From the NCBI GenBank assembly GCA_038373865.1, contig JAXGGA010000087.1, positions 176,501 to 240,500 of the forward strand: a DNA stretch of 64,000 nt, given 5' to 3'. The first letter of the stretch is position 1; each line of letters opens with the position of its first letter. The position numbers and the translations under genes were made by a program. Below the pieces are notes generated by a model. The model was not told where the DNA came from. It made no database searches and worked only from the letters and a program-made list of their open reading frames with translations. This stretch comes from Uloborus plumipes. Taxonomy: Eukaryota > Arthropoda > Arachnida > Araneae > Uloboridae. Below are positions 37,400 through 48,289 of the stretch, one piece after another.

Positions 37400-38354
37400 C
37401 CCGTGGCAAGAGCCACTCCTGCCAACCCCTAGCTACGCCTCTGCCGGTATACAGGACATCAGCTTTGAACAGCTGCTAATCATTTAATAATTGACTTAAT
37501 TACTTGATTTTTTTGTAGTTGACAATTTGCAATCTGCTTGTTATTATCTGAGCAAAAATTTCTGCTTTTGGGATTGGCAACATTCTGAAAAATGGATTGA
37601 GAAACTGGGATTGGGTTGTTTTTCCAACCATGCACTCTCGCCGAAAAAAGTTGCTTTTTTTCTGAATTTTCTAAAATTGTATGATCTTTTATTTATCATT
37701 TCAAATGCTTATATTATGTTTTGTTATTGTTTGGAGAATATTTTACGACAAAGTTTGTGTGATATTTCATATATTTTTTTGCTGAACTATTAATTTCAAA
37801 ATATGTATCTGGAAAATTGGACACGTCATAACTCTTAATTTTTTACTCACTAGCTTGAAAGTTTCTTTGTGAGATGCTCTTAGCCATAGTACTTTGTGTA
37901 CCAAATAAAAACATTTTTGGTTAACTATTTCATAATTCCGACTGAAGGGGTTAAGTAAACTCATGTTTTGCACAAGAAAAAAATTGCTTGTCGTAGTCTG
38001 TTCAAATTTTATTCAAACAAAATTACATTATATAAATTTCAAGTATTTTTTTATTAAATCCTCATACTTTCAGCAACATATCTGAGAATTTTGAGAGATA
38101 TTGAAAGATTTCTGCACCCGTCGCAATTTACTGAATAGATACATGCTGATTAGGCTTAGCGGTTGACAGAAAATGCAATTTTTTGAAAAGTTTGACGGCC
38201 TGTAAAACAAAAACCAGATCACATATGGGCAAAAGAATTCATATGGTGACTTACCACCATAAAAATATTAAATGCACCAAATTTTATCAAAATCCGAGGA
38301 CATGGGTTACAAAATCCCGTTTTCCTGGGTGATTTGACATGGATTGACCCTGTT

Positions 38355-40796
38355 GAAAATTGAGCAAAAAAGTGTTCAAATCTAAAAGTGAAATGTGGAA
38401 ATAAGGTGCTATTAGCGAGATCTTTTCAATTAGGAAAAGACAGTTTCTGATCTGAAAACCTAAATTTAAAATGTTATTTTTTTTTCTTATTTTTGCTATC
38501 TTTTTTTTTTTTTTTTTTTTTTTGCGATATTTTTTTAATGCATTAAAAGGTGTGCTATTTTGTTAGTTCTTTTAATTCCCTCTTAATATGACTTATTCCA
38601 GTACACGGACTTTTCGTTATAGTGACCAATGTTGTTTGACTGACGAGGCTTTTGTAACGAGTGTCTACATTAACATTTAAGAATGATAATTGTTTTTTTT
38701 TTTCAACGTCCGATCGCGCGGTATGGAGGCCAGACCTACTCACTCAATCTGTCACTGGAGAGCCATTTTCTGTTAAGCTGGTGTCGCCATTGATATATTG
38801 TGATTTGCCAATGCCAAGTGTGAATTGCGAATAACTGCGGATTCTTATTGCAAAATTTTCCGATGCTTACAGAGCTATTCAAAACAAACGAAGATTTCTG
38901 GAATTCTTCTAATCATAGCGCTCGTGTAACCCAACGCCTTTTTTCAGGAATTTCAATGGAGCACCCTCCTTTTAGTCCCGACCCAGTGCCAAGTGACTTA
39001 TCTGTTGGTGAAAATATTCGAAGGTATTCTATGAAAGGTAATAAAAGTTGGTAAAGTTTTGTATCGTACGGAAATGTTGACGTCACATAGATTTTTTTAA
39101 TGTAGATTACAATGAGTGCTGAAGTTTTGATTGAGAACATCCGCTATCCGTGGCCCATGAATAAACAGCTGAGAATGAAAATCATGTCTCAGCAAATATT
39201 TCAGAATGCATCCTATTTACTTGCGTCAATAACTTTCCGCAGTGACTTTCTAGATTGCATTTCTTATTCATTGATACAGATTTTTGTTGCCATTTCCAGA
39301 TCCCCATACAAAGATCCGCAAAGTGGATAGTTGGGAAAAATATATTACAGTAGAATCAGTAATTAGAACTCTTCCGGGAATCGTCTCAGGAAACAGTAGA
39401 CCGTTAACTATTACTACAATCCCATTTTTATTACCTGTCACACAAGGCAGAAAATGCAGCGCTCTAACTTTAAGTGTGCTCAAATAGGATTTTGAAATAA
39501 CATGTGATAAAAGAAAACATTTGCTTGAGATAGCCACATTGTGGGCCTTTCTATTTACGTTCTTTTCTTTTACTTTTCAAGAACTATTCACTTCTTACCA
39601 CATACGATGTTTTACACTGTATTAGTGTGATTATAAAAAATGTTTTTAGTAACTAGCACACGTCACGTAATGTGATGCTCATTCGAAAGTAGCAGTTAAC
39701 TTCATTGTGTTATTAATTTCCCCCTCAACTTTAAACATGATCCGGAGTTAAAAACTTATTGTTTGATAAATCATTGCTCTACTTTCAAATTCGTTCGTTT
39801 TTCAAATTGAGCGGCATTTTAGAGAATATTTCAAAAATGGGGTTGACAGACAAAATACTAAATGAACAAAGCAAAGATTCGGATCAACATGAAGATTGAC
39901 ATTTGATTTGGATATTAAAATCTTCTCCATAACATTGAATCGGCTCGATTGAGAAATGAGTGCGATGATGGCTGAAAGAGCGAATGAAAAATGGCGGCGA
40001 AAATCATTGTATGTTAGTGGCACGTTTTCACAATGCTCATTATAACACATTGTATGGCTAAACGGCAACGATTGCTGAAGAATCGCCTTTAAATAGGTGG
40101 TGAGAGATTTTTCGGGGAAAAATGCATTCATCTACTGTCAGCGTTTTCGTAATCAATTTCTACCCGGAACGTGGAAAAACCATTGTCTCTGGAGGGGGCA
40201 TAATCTAATTGCGAGAGACTGCTCTTCATTCGAAGTCGAAACACGCACTTTCATTCGCGCCGTCGTTAATCATTTCTTGATCGCAACTCAGAAATGCAAC
40301 AAATTTCAATATTCGCAACACTTCAAACTTCTCTTCAGGCAATAATATTTCCACTTCCAACAAACAGCTCATCTTTCGCTCAATTCGGACTCATTTCTCA
40401 AAATAAACTATTTGGTATTTGAGAGATTTTTAGTATCATATCTGCAATCTGAAAACTTTATCTGCGGGCGATCAGTACGTCCCAATACTTTTTGATACTC
40501 GTTATCAGCACCATACTGGACCCACTGTACGCTTTCAAAAGAAAAGCATTAAAACCGAAAGTTTTAACAAGGTATCGAATCAAAAGACGATAGTTTTTGA
40601 TTTCATGTTTATTGGTTTAAAGACATGCATTTGGCGAAGCACAGTATTATACCTAATTTGTTTAATGAAAATCAGTGGATCGTAAATCAGTGATTAAGGA
40701 GTTTTATCTAATGTTTGGCAAGTTATATACCATTAGTAAGCACTTGAAAATAATTGTGTAACCTTGGCATCTGAAGCTGCTTCAATGTAAATAGAG
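38355..40796. other. Gene-free DNA apart from a mariner scrap
   Basis: It contains a T-run (about 38500-38523) and the mariner fragment. Open frames at 39268-39537 and 39802-40131 match nothing known. Confidence 0.5.
38900..39050 (+). pseudogene. mariner transposase fragment
   Basis: EHPPFSPDPVPSD at 38959-38997 matches the HPPYSPDLAPSD motif around the third catalytic aspartate of mariner transposases. Flanking residues no longer match, and no termini were found, so only a small worn fragment remains. Confidence 0.55.
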
Positions 40797-40799
40797 TAA

Positions 40800-40930
40800 G
40801 GGCCCTGCTCCACATCAGTAGAAAATGCGACCGAAACCGAAGGCAGAAACCGAAAATCCGGGTACTTTCCATAGGAATACCATTTACTCCGTTTCATGTT
40901 TCTGCTTTACGCCAATGTGGAGCAGGGCCC
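40800..40930. mobile_element. 131-bp Harbinger-type MITE
   Basis: A perfect 16-bp terminal repeat GGGCCCTGCTCCACAT is flanked by TAA at 40797-40799 and 40931-40933, the usual PIF/Harbinger TWA target. It is too short to encode anything. Confidence 0.92.
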
Positions 40931-40933
40931 TAA

Positions 40934-43359
40934 CTGAACTGATGAAACTGGTGTAACGTTATGAGAGATGCGTAACGTTACATCAGTTAAGTTACTCCAT
41001 TGCATTGGAGGCAGCTATGCTGTTACCGCTTTTATGTAGTAAATTTAAGCAATTTCTTTTACAGTGAAGCCATATCTACACTTCCAGAAGCAAGGAATTG
41101 AAAAAAAAAAAAAAAAAAAAAACATGGACATATTTTAATGATCGATGCGTGAGCCTTTGTTACAAGATAATCTGTAATCTAGCTCGTTCCCCATGCCGTG
41201 GGATATCTTTTTGCGGGTTACGTCAGTTTATCAAGTTCCGATGCCAAATAAACTACAAAAACTTCAAGAACTCACCATGGGCTACTGTTGAAAGAACTGA
41301 ATTCCAGGTAATATTTTCCATTGAACATATACAAGAGAAATGTACCGCTCTTGAAATGCGTGTATCACCTATCGTAATATGTACGATTTCTTCAAGTCAT
41401 GCGTGCTCACTCTGTCGTTTTAACGGGTATCTTTTGATAGACGCAGCGTAGAGTTGAAACTACCCGGACGAACAGGTCGTCCGAACGAATGAAACGAATA
41501 ACCTATATGGGGTGATTCTACGCTATTTGAATTCAGACGGCCGATGGAAAAACACTCATGTGAAACTGATTCTATCAATTTTTTTGTAGGCTTAAGCATT
41601 AAAGAAGAGTGTCTTTTATATGGACCACCCAATTAATTCACTACAACTATTTTATTTTAGCATTAATAGCTAAAAATAGTCATAAATGTATCTTATGACC
41701 TATCCAAATACTAGTTTTTATACAAACATGTTCGACGTTCAGGTTTTGCTAAGTTGGCATATTATTTTTTACCAAAATCAAACACATACATAAACATAGA
41801 AACATATTTCATGAATAAACATTTTTAAAATATTTATTTTTGTAGTAAAACATAAGTTTTTTCACGTACCATAACAACAGTGTCACCCTCACCTGGCGAA
41901 TTTGAGAGACTGAAATTAAGCTTAAAAAATGCAAAAGGATGACTTTAACTGCGAATAACCACTATAATACTGAGTAAAGTTAAAAGCTAGCTAAGTGGTT
42001 AAAAAAAAAAAAAATGAATATTATTGCATCAGTTCTCGTTGAAAGGGCCGGAAAGCGTACTGCGCTAGTCGCTGTAGTATTTCTCCTGATAAGTATAAGT
42101 TTTTATATTTAATCTTTTCCTGAATGCGCGTAAGTATAATGTAATGCTTATTGTGTGCAGACATCAGGGAATACTTAAAGTTCTGGTAAGAAGAACGCAT
42201 GATGTTTTTATAGGTAATGTCTGATTTATCACTTCTCTGGCGTCACTCCCCTGGCAGTTTTGTTCTTCAAAAGGGCAAATATACATTAAAATTGTGTTAT
42301 AAGCATAATAAATTTCATTTTTAATCTTAATTGCCCCTGTGAATGCAATTGAATGAACGTAAAAAATGCGGGAAGTATTTTTAATTGGGATCTGCGGTGC
42401 GACTTGTATGCAACATGCCGTGTTTTAAAGACTGATTTTTTTTTATTTTATTACATAGCGAAAAAAATTTTTGAATACAGGTCTTATAGAAATGAGTCCA
42501 TACTCTGATTCTACACCGAAAAACAAATGAAATAATTGTAAATCAAACCCGAATTCTGCCAAAAGGATTCTGCCAGAACTCTGCCCTGGAAAAGCATTTC
42601 CCCTGGTACCGATAAAACCCCCAAAAATTGGAATTTCGTCTGTCCCTTACCACTACAATCATTAAAATAGCTGCGACTAGTCATACAATGAGTGTGAAAT
42701 TAAACAGATTATTTTTTCTTTGGGGACACAAAAAACTCATTGATCGTAGAATCAGCCATATATTAAGCCAAGGAACAACTAACACAGTCAAAAGCTGAAT
42801 TTGCTGAAAAGCTGTCAAGAAAACGAAATGTAATAAAACTGCATGAGAGAAAAAATAGTAGCATCAACTCATCGGATTTTGCTTGGCCTTTCATCGAACT
42901 CCTGATATCATTTCTATCAATATCTGAGAACAGTTATCGATGAGTTACTTTTCATCAGAGAACGATATCCTACCGATCAAATTTCCCGATGAAAATATGC
43001 CGAGCTACATTTAATCGGAAAACGAGATCGTAACGATCAAATGTACCCCCTCCGAAGTTTTTCAAAACTATTCCAAAAAATGGTTTTTTAATGCCTATTT
43101 TTGCTGGAAAATAATATTATTAGTATTTTATTTTTCATTTTCTTATTTACTTTTCAATTTTATTTGAAAAATTAAACTATCATTGAATGATAGTACAAAT
43201 GAATTACTTTATCTACAGTATTTATCTCTAGTGTAGATTTTTGCAAACATAATTTCATACACAACAATGCACCTTTTTAACTGGGACGGAAGATGCTTTG
43301 TACACATCAGAATTTTTTCCTTCATTGGAAAGATATGTTATTTTTCATGTTAATGCCCC
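40934..43359. other. Gene-free DNA
   Basis: An A-run starts at 41099. The frame 41098-41451 begins in that run and shows no known domain. Confidence 0.5.
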
Positions 43360-43363
43360 TTAA

Positions 43364-43763
43364 CACGTTGACTGCCGACTACGAGATAATTCGTAGGTAG
43401 CGATCTTTTCAAGGACGCCAACTACGAGTTCTCTCGTACTGTATTCACTTGCCATTCTTATGTTGCTACGATTAAACTCGTAATATATCGGTGCTAATAT
43501 CGATAGATGGCTTCTTGGGAAAGAACAAAAAATCAATGTTGGCTTGCATGAAAAGAGAATTTATATTATACTTTTACTCTTTTATTTTACTTTTAAGTTT
43601 ATTTTTTTATTTTTTATTTTTTTATTTTTTTTATTTTACTTTACTTATTACTATTTTATTTTATAACTATGCTCTAGATTTAGACTTTTTAATAATATAA
43701 TGTAATAAAATCAAAATTTCATTTTTGGCCAGAAATCTGAAAATGACTGTGGCAGTCAACGTG
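43364..43763. mobile_element. TTAA-flanked MITE
   Basis: CACGTTGACTGCC and its inverse GGCAGTCAACGTG are flanked by TTAA at 43360-43363 and 43764-43767. The right half is dominated by TTTTA-rich simple sequence. Noncoding, 400 bp. Confidence 0.9.
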
Positions 43764-44187
43764 TTAAGCATCTACTGCAACAAAAAGCTTTGGAACATGA
43801 AATAAAATTTTATTCATCATATATATCCCTGAAAGCACTTATTCCCACACTGCAACTTAGTATTCGTGGCTAGAGAAGAAGATTGGTGAGGCGACGATTC
43901 AATTCTATGATGCCACATCTCGCGTTTTTCATTTCTCGTTTGAAAATTGAATGCCAATAAGCATTTTACCATAAAATGTAAGGATTTTTTTTCACCAGTG
44001 CTCGTCTATTGTTCCAAATCTCATCGTGTAGGTTCATCGGATTCTACTATTGCTGATGAGACATATTGGAGCAATTCCCGATGAGAATCCGTTCCTCGGC
44101 CGATGAAATGTGGCAACTCCCTATTGCTGTACATCTAAAGGGATGTTGGGAGTCTGGTTTATTAGAGCCCGAATGAATGATGGTTAA

Positions 44188-44270
44188 CCTGTAAATGGTA
44201 ACATCCCTTCAACTCACACTGCCAGTAAATGGTAATATCCGTCCTACAGACGGATATTACCATTTACGGG
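44188..44270. mobile_element. Very short (83-bp) TTAA MITE with hairpin
   Basis: CCTGTAAATGGTAACATCC and the inverse of CCCGTAAATGGTAATATCC are flanked by TTAA at 44184-44187 and 44271-44274. The inner part (44225-44267) is a perfect 19-bp stem with a 5-nt loop (ctaca), a repeat of the terminal motif, so the element is almost only ends. Confidence 0.85.
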
Positions 44271-44631
44271 TTAATATTGAAACTTAGTGGGAGACTAGCT
44301 GACCCGTGCGCACTTGACAGAAACCCGTTGTTTTCAAGTACTTTTTGGAATAACAGAAAAATTAAGTATTGCTTGTGTGATTACTTTTCGCTGTTATCAG
44401 TGATTTTTTTTTTAATGATATCTGGCAGATTGATGAATAATTTTTAAAATTATGGTAATGCCCCTTCGAGAACTAATATATTTGATGATGAAAAGGTGGA
44501 TTCAAATTTTGCTGATGGAAAAAACCTATTAAAATATTCTTCGACCCTGATTAGAACTTTCACCTTTCTCATCAGAAGCACGACGTTCTACCAACTACGC
44601 TAGTCCACGATAGTAATGTGTCAAGAAAAGG

Positions 44632-44769
44632 GTTGTAGAAAATAAATACCTTTGTGCGAAAGATGTAGAGTTTAAATCCAACGTTAATGCAGCATACCTG
44701 TATATTTGTGCATTTTTAATGCAGTATACCTGTATATTTGTGCGTTTTTAATGTTGGATTTAAACTCTA
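44632..44769. mobile_element. Small hairpin element copy A, flanked by a 10-bp direct repeat
   Basis: This copy shares aaaataaatacctttgtgcg and the hairpin arms gtttaaatccaacgtt/aatgttggatttaaac with copy B at 58438-58544. It is flanked by CAAGAAAAGG at 44622-44631 and 44770-44779. The loop region holds an extra partial repeat of ctgtatatttgtgc. Direct-repeat length differs between the copies (10 versus 12 bp), which is unusual for cut-and-paste elements of a single family. Confidence 0.8.
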
Positions 44770-44929
44770 CAAGAAAAGGTTTTTTTGATAAAATATCCAA
44801 TTTCTCTACCGTGGGTCTTGTTTTCGTCCGAAAAGCAAATCGCGGAATTTGATTTGGATCGAAGGGGCTAAGATTTCCCCAAAACTGTTCCATTGGGTTC
44901 GATTGTTCGGCAGAAAAAGAAATCAATTT

Positions 44930-45180
44930 CGAAGCAATTCCGGTCGGCCATCATCAATTGCGTCGTGATTCGGGAATCGGCGCCGGTGGTGCGAACAACG
45001 TTATTAAGGTTATTGATGGGCAGGATCGGCCCATTAAGGGGCTGCTGAAAGGCCGCTTCGTGCGCCGAGGGTCAATGGAGCATCGTTGGTGGGGACAATA
45101 CAAATGGAAAGCATCTCGCGACTGGAGAAGCGCTATTAACAATATTTCCGTCTCTAATAGACTCACTTGAACGGACCTAT
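44930..45180. other. GC-richer island, no recognised gene
   Basis: This stretch is noticeably richer in G+C than its surroundings and is open on both strands (+ 44958-45170, - 44954-45166). Neither product matches a known domain. No convincing splice sites were found. It could be a worn repeat or a noncoding conserved element. Confidence 0.35.
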
Positions 45181-46268
45181 GGGCTTAAATATGTTGCCTT
45201 GTTTGGGCCAAACTGTACCGTCAAGGTTGACTTCCACAGTGTCACAGGGATCCGTTCTATAGGGCAAACAACGCATTCACGCAAAGTAAGGACTGGAACA
45301 GGAGAGTTGGTTCGGGTAAGTGGGCCACCCCCCTTAAAACTGAAATACGCAAATGGTTTTTCAACTTTTTTATACTGATCATGTGAAATTGTACCACAGT
45401 GATTGGTTTTGCATATACGTATTAATATGTTACTCTTGAATAAAATTTTTGAAGTTAATGAAACAATTCAATGTTTCCTTGATCGTAATGCAACTGAATC
45501 TTTTTGACTGTTTTTGAAAGTGACCCATAAAAACACTTCCTCTCTTAATTTTTAGTACAGATAATTCTGTAGTAAATGTCAAAAGCAAAAATACTGAGTG
45601 ATCTAAGTAGATATACGAGAGTTAGAGTACGAACAGATGAATCTAAGTCATGAATTCTTTTAAAATATGTTGGAAAGTCTGAACTGTGAGAGAAAGCCTT
45701 AATTCACAAGTTTCGATCATTTTCAAATCGGAATTCAAGGTGAAAAATGTACCAAGACTTCGTTAATACAAACAATAAATAAAAGTAAGCACAAACAAAA
45801 ACGCACGCAGCAGGGTCTTCTATAGTGAAAGTGAAAAGTGAATAGAGAGGGTGTCATTCTCTCCTATATGGTTCCATCTTTCACCCGCGGTGCTCGTTGG
45901 GTTGAGGGTGCCAGTTTTCCACCCAAGCAACGGGTGAAATCTCGGCTCCCTAAAGGTTGCCGTTAGAGCTACAAGTAATTAACCCCTGAAAGGTGGCGAT
46001 CGCAACCAGTACTTCCTTCAGTTTTCATTCATCAAAATTCTATGGGAGCAACAAAGCTCTGGGTTTGGAATTTTCCTAATTTCGGGCAATTCAAAAATTT
46101 TCACAGACACTTTTCGAACGATCGCTTTGATGAGAGTTTGAGAATTACAGTAATACCTCCGAATAACGGAACCCGAAGTTTCGAACTTTATTGACAGGTA
46201 TCTGTTATTAGGGAGGATAACTTTGAGGATATTGCTATATCAGATTTCACAAAATTAACTCAAAAATA
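45181..46268. other. Gene-free DNA
   Basis: It contains a small imperfect hairpin (ttcacccg...cgggtgaa) near 45880-45945 and nothing else recognised. Confidence 0.5.
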
Positions 46269-46270
46269 TA

Positions 46271-46995
46271 CACAGTCCAGTCACATTAATGTGACCACCA
46301 CGTACTTTTGAGGTCGAAGTCAAATAATCAATCACAGAAGGCACTTGGTAGCACAGTGCAGTTGAAGGTATATAAAGGGTGTGTGAGGGCTTTGGAAAGC
46401 ATTTCTATCGTTGGCGTAATGCGAAAACGAAGCAAGTGCTCCGACGTACAAAAGGGCATAATCGGTGACTTTCGGACCAAGGGGGAAAGCATATCCAAAA
46501 TGGCTGAGTTTTTAGCTGTTCGCTTGCCGTCGTGGTAAAAGTGTACCGTTTATGGCAAAATGGGACTGTTCAAAATCAGCGACGTGACAGCGTAGTGCAT
46601 CAGGAGCCACAGATGACAGAGGTGAACGACGGCTGCGGAGATGCATTCGGATTAATAGACGGGCTACCGTTGATCAACTTACCCCCTAGATGAATCAAGG
46701 ATTTACCAACATACCACACCACTGTTTAGCGCACGTTGCTCCCGAATCAGAAGCTGGTTCATGCACCTATACTGACTACTATCTATCGGCGACGAACTCT
46801 GGAATTTGCACCCCAGTACCGCAGCTGGACGTCCATTGAATGGCGACAGGTAGCATTTACTGATGAATCAAGTTTTATGCTCCATCGGACAGACGGATGT
46901 TAGCTTAGACGGCGTGAAACCTCTGGAAGCAAACACCCTGCAACCATTGCTGGAAAGGTCCAAGCTGGAGGAAGGAGCATTATGGTCTGGGGAAT
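46271..46995 (+). pseudogene. 5' part of a decayed Tc1 element
   Basis: A Tc1-like terminus CACAGTCCAGTCACATTAAT follows a TA at 46269-46270. From ATG 46419, the start of a transposase (MRKRSKCSDVQKGIIGDF) is readable, then VYRLWQNGTVQNQRRDSV, RRCIRINRRATVDQLT, FTDESSF (first catalytic Asp) and GSIMVWG, with frameshifts and stops between the blocks. Homology ends near 46995 in unrelated pyrimidine-rich DNA, so the rest of the DDE domain and the matching right terminus are missing. Confidence 0.85.
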
Positions 46996-47194
46996 GTCTC
47001 TATGTGTTTACTATATCTCGCTTCAACTCATCTTATTTAGATTTGCACTTTTCAATCTTAGTGTGCCTTTTCATTTCAATAATTTAAATCCCCCCACCCC
47101 CTTTTTCCTTATATTTCTTTTAGAAGAATATTTCGTCTGCCTATGCATTTTTCTCTACTTTTCTGTATTCCCACCTCCCCATTAAATCTTTCAG

Positions 47195-47360
47195 AATTAG
47201 AGGCCGCTTTGCAAGAGGAAAGGCTTAATATTCCTTTAAACGTTTTCAATGACCTTTATCATCGATCCCACGTCGTATTAAATCCGTAATTCAGTCAAAG
47301 GGTGGTCCAACTCCTTATTAATAAAGAATTTTTGATGTTTCACAAGTGTTCGTATTATTT
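47195..47360 (+). pseudogene. 3' fragment of another Tc1 transposase
   Basis: Two overlapping frames encode LEAALQEERLNIPLNVFNDL and then SIPRRIKSVIQSKGGPTPY followed by a stop at about 47321, the conserved C-terminus of Tc1 transposases. One frameshift joins the blocks. The following cgtattattttgtcacc resembles a Tc1 terminus but not the CAGTCCAGTCAC terminus of the 46271 fragment, so this probably came from a different element. Confidence 0.75.
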
Positions 47361-47450
47361 TGTCACCTATCTGTATATGCATAATGGAAAAATTCTACTC
47401 TTAGGTTTCAGATATACGAAATTTTTTTTGCGTTGAGCCTGTAGTGTTGC

Positions 47451-47850
47451 CAGAGTGACCAAAATATGTTTTCCTACTTTTTATGATATTAAATTTTTAC
47501 ACAAAAAATATTAACTGTCAAAAATACCCAACAGTATATTTATGAAGAATTTCTTTGTATGGTCAGGAAGTTTTGTTCCGAATGACCCCGCTGCTCCGAT
47601 ATACTCCGTTTACGGTACATCTTGCTATCATATTTATATACCCAGTCATTTTTATTTAAACTATAGATTGCATAGGTTTCTACAATATACCGTAAAATGG
47701 GGTGTATAGGAACAGCGGGGTGATTCGGAACAAAACTCCCTGAAATTCTTCATAAATACACCGTCGGGTATTTTTGGCAGTTATTTTTTTTAGAAAAACA
47801 ATACTATAAGAAGTAGGAAAAAAATATTTTTTGTCATTCTGGCAACAATA
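47451..47850. repeat. Imperfect inverted repeat
   Basis: 47451-47617 (gttgccagagtgacc ... gaatgaccccgctgctcc) is mirrored at 47694-47850 (ggaacagcggggtgattcgg ... cattctggcaac) around a spacer of about 75 bp. It may be an old foldback element. No target duplication is evident. Confidence 0.7.
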
Positions 47851-48289
47851 TTGGCTTCTGTGCAAGGTTGAAAGCGTGGAAGTCAAAAAAAAACATCAAG
47901 TTTTCATGATCTGCAAAACTGTGTGTGTAAGTACAGACCTTTTTTTTTTTTTCAAATCTAAGAAAAGTATTTTTTAATTACGCATATATCTGAGAAACAG
48001 GGTACCATATTAGAAGATACAACATATTTTAACTGTGGCATAAAATTAAAAATTCTTAATGATGTCTTACGATTAGGATTTGCGGGGTTAATCAGAACAA
48101 ATTGTTCCAAATCAAACTTTCTTAAAGGAAACTGCTTGAAAAATCAAGATTCTAACCCCAATTCTTCTAGTCCAGACAAGGACAAGGATTTATTTCTGTT
48201 TATCCATTCTCCTTAGAATGACAGAAAGTTGCAGATTTAAAAAGATTTTTCTCCAGGAGACTTCTTTTTACTTAAAATACAGGGTGACA

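Larger units (their letters stand above)
33184..37443 (-). mobile_element. hAT element, ZMYM/TTF-type, with perfect 8-bp target duplication
   Basis: The ends CAGAGGCGTAGCTAGGGG (left) and its near-inverse ending CCCCTAGCTACGCCTCTG (right) are flanked by identical CCGGTATA at 33176-33183 and 37444-37451. A broken transposase gene runs leftwards (minus strand). The promoter-proximal side at 36.69-37.40 kb is a tandem duplication. The element lies inside a TTAA-type MITE, which itself lies in a foldback arm. Confidence 0.95.
33158..37950. mobile_element. TTAA-type MITE split by the hAT insertion
   Basis: aaCCCCTTCAG at 33156-33166 is mirrored by CTGAAGGGGttaa at 37942-37954, and the sequence between them is missing from the opposite foldback arm (junction near 31300, acttaagtggc). 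CCCC-initial ends at TTAA suggest a piggyBac-like MITE of about 525 bp before the hAT entered. The left TTAA is incomplete, so the class is tentative. Confidence 0.6.
30903..38350. mobile_element. Giant foldback element with nested insertions
   Basis: The left arm is 30903-32089 and the right arm starts at 32121, with a 31-bp loop. The right arm is interrupted by the MITE/hAT and resumes at about 37955-38350. The ends read GGGTCA-tt-CATGTCAA and its inverse, and tgtt flanks both sides (30899-30902 and 38351-38354), a possible 4-bp target duplication. Each arm holds two copies of a sub-repeat (ggcggaggtcc...ttgcaaagaataaaatta), at about 31305-31500 and 31675-31880 on the left and mirrored at about 32583-32800 and 32940-33155. 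A stretch of the right arm (about 32218-32575) has no counterpart. No transposase of its own is visible. Confidence 0.88.

Noticed and set aside
41098..41451. 117-residue open frame
   Set aside because: It begins within a run of A that forces a poly-lysine start; no domain recognised.
42860..44120. Several catcgg/ccgatg motifs around a possible larger element
   Set aside because: I could not define matching terminal repeats or a target duplication, only the smaller MITEs inside the interval.
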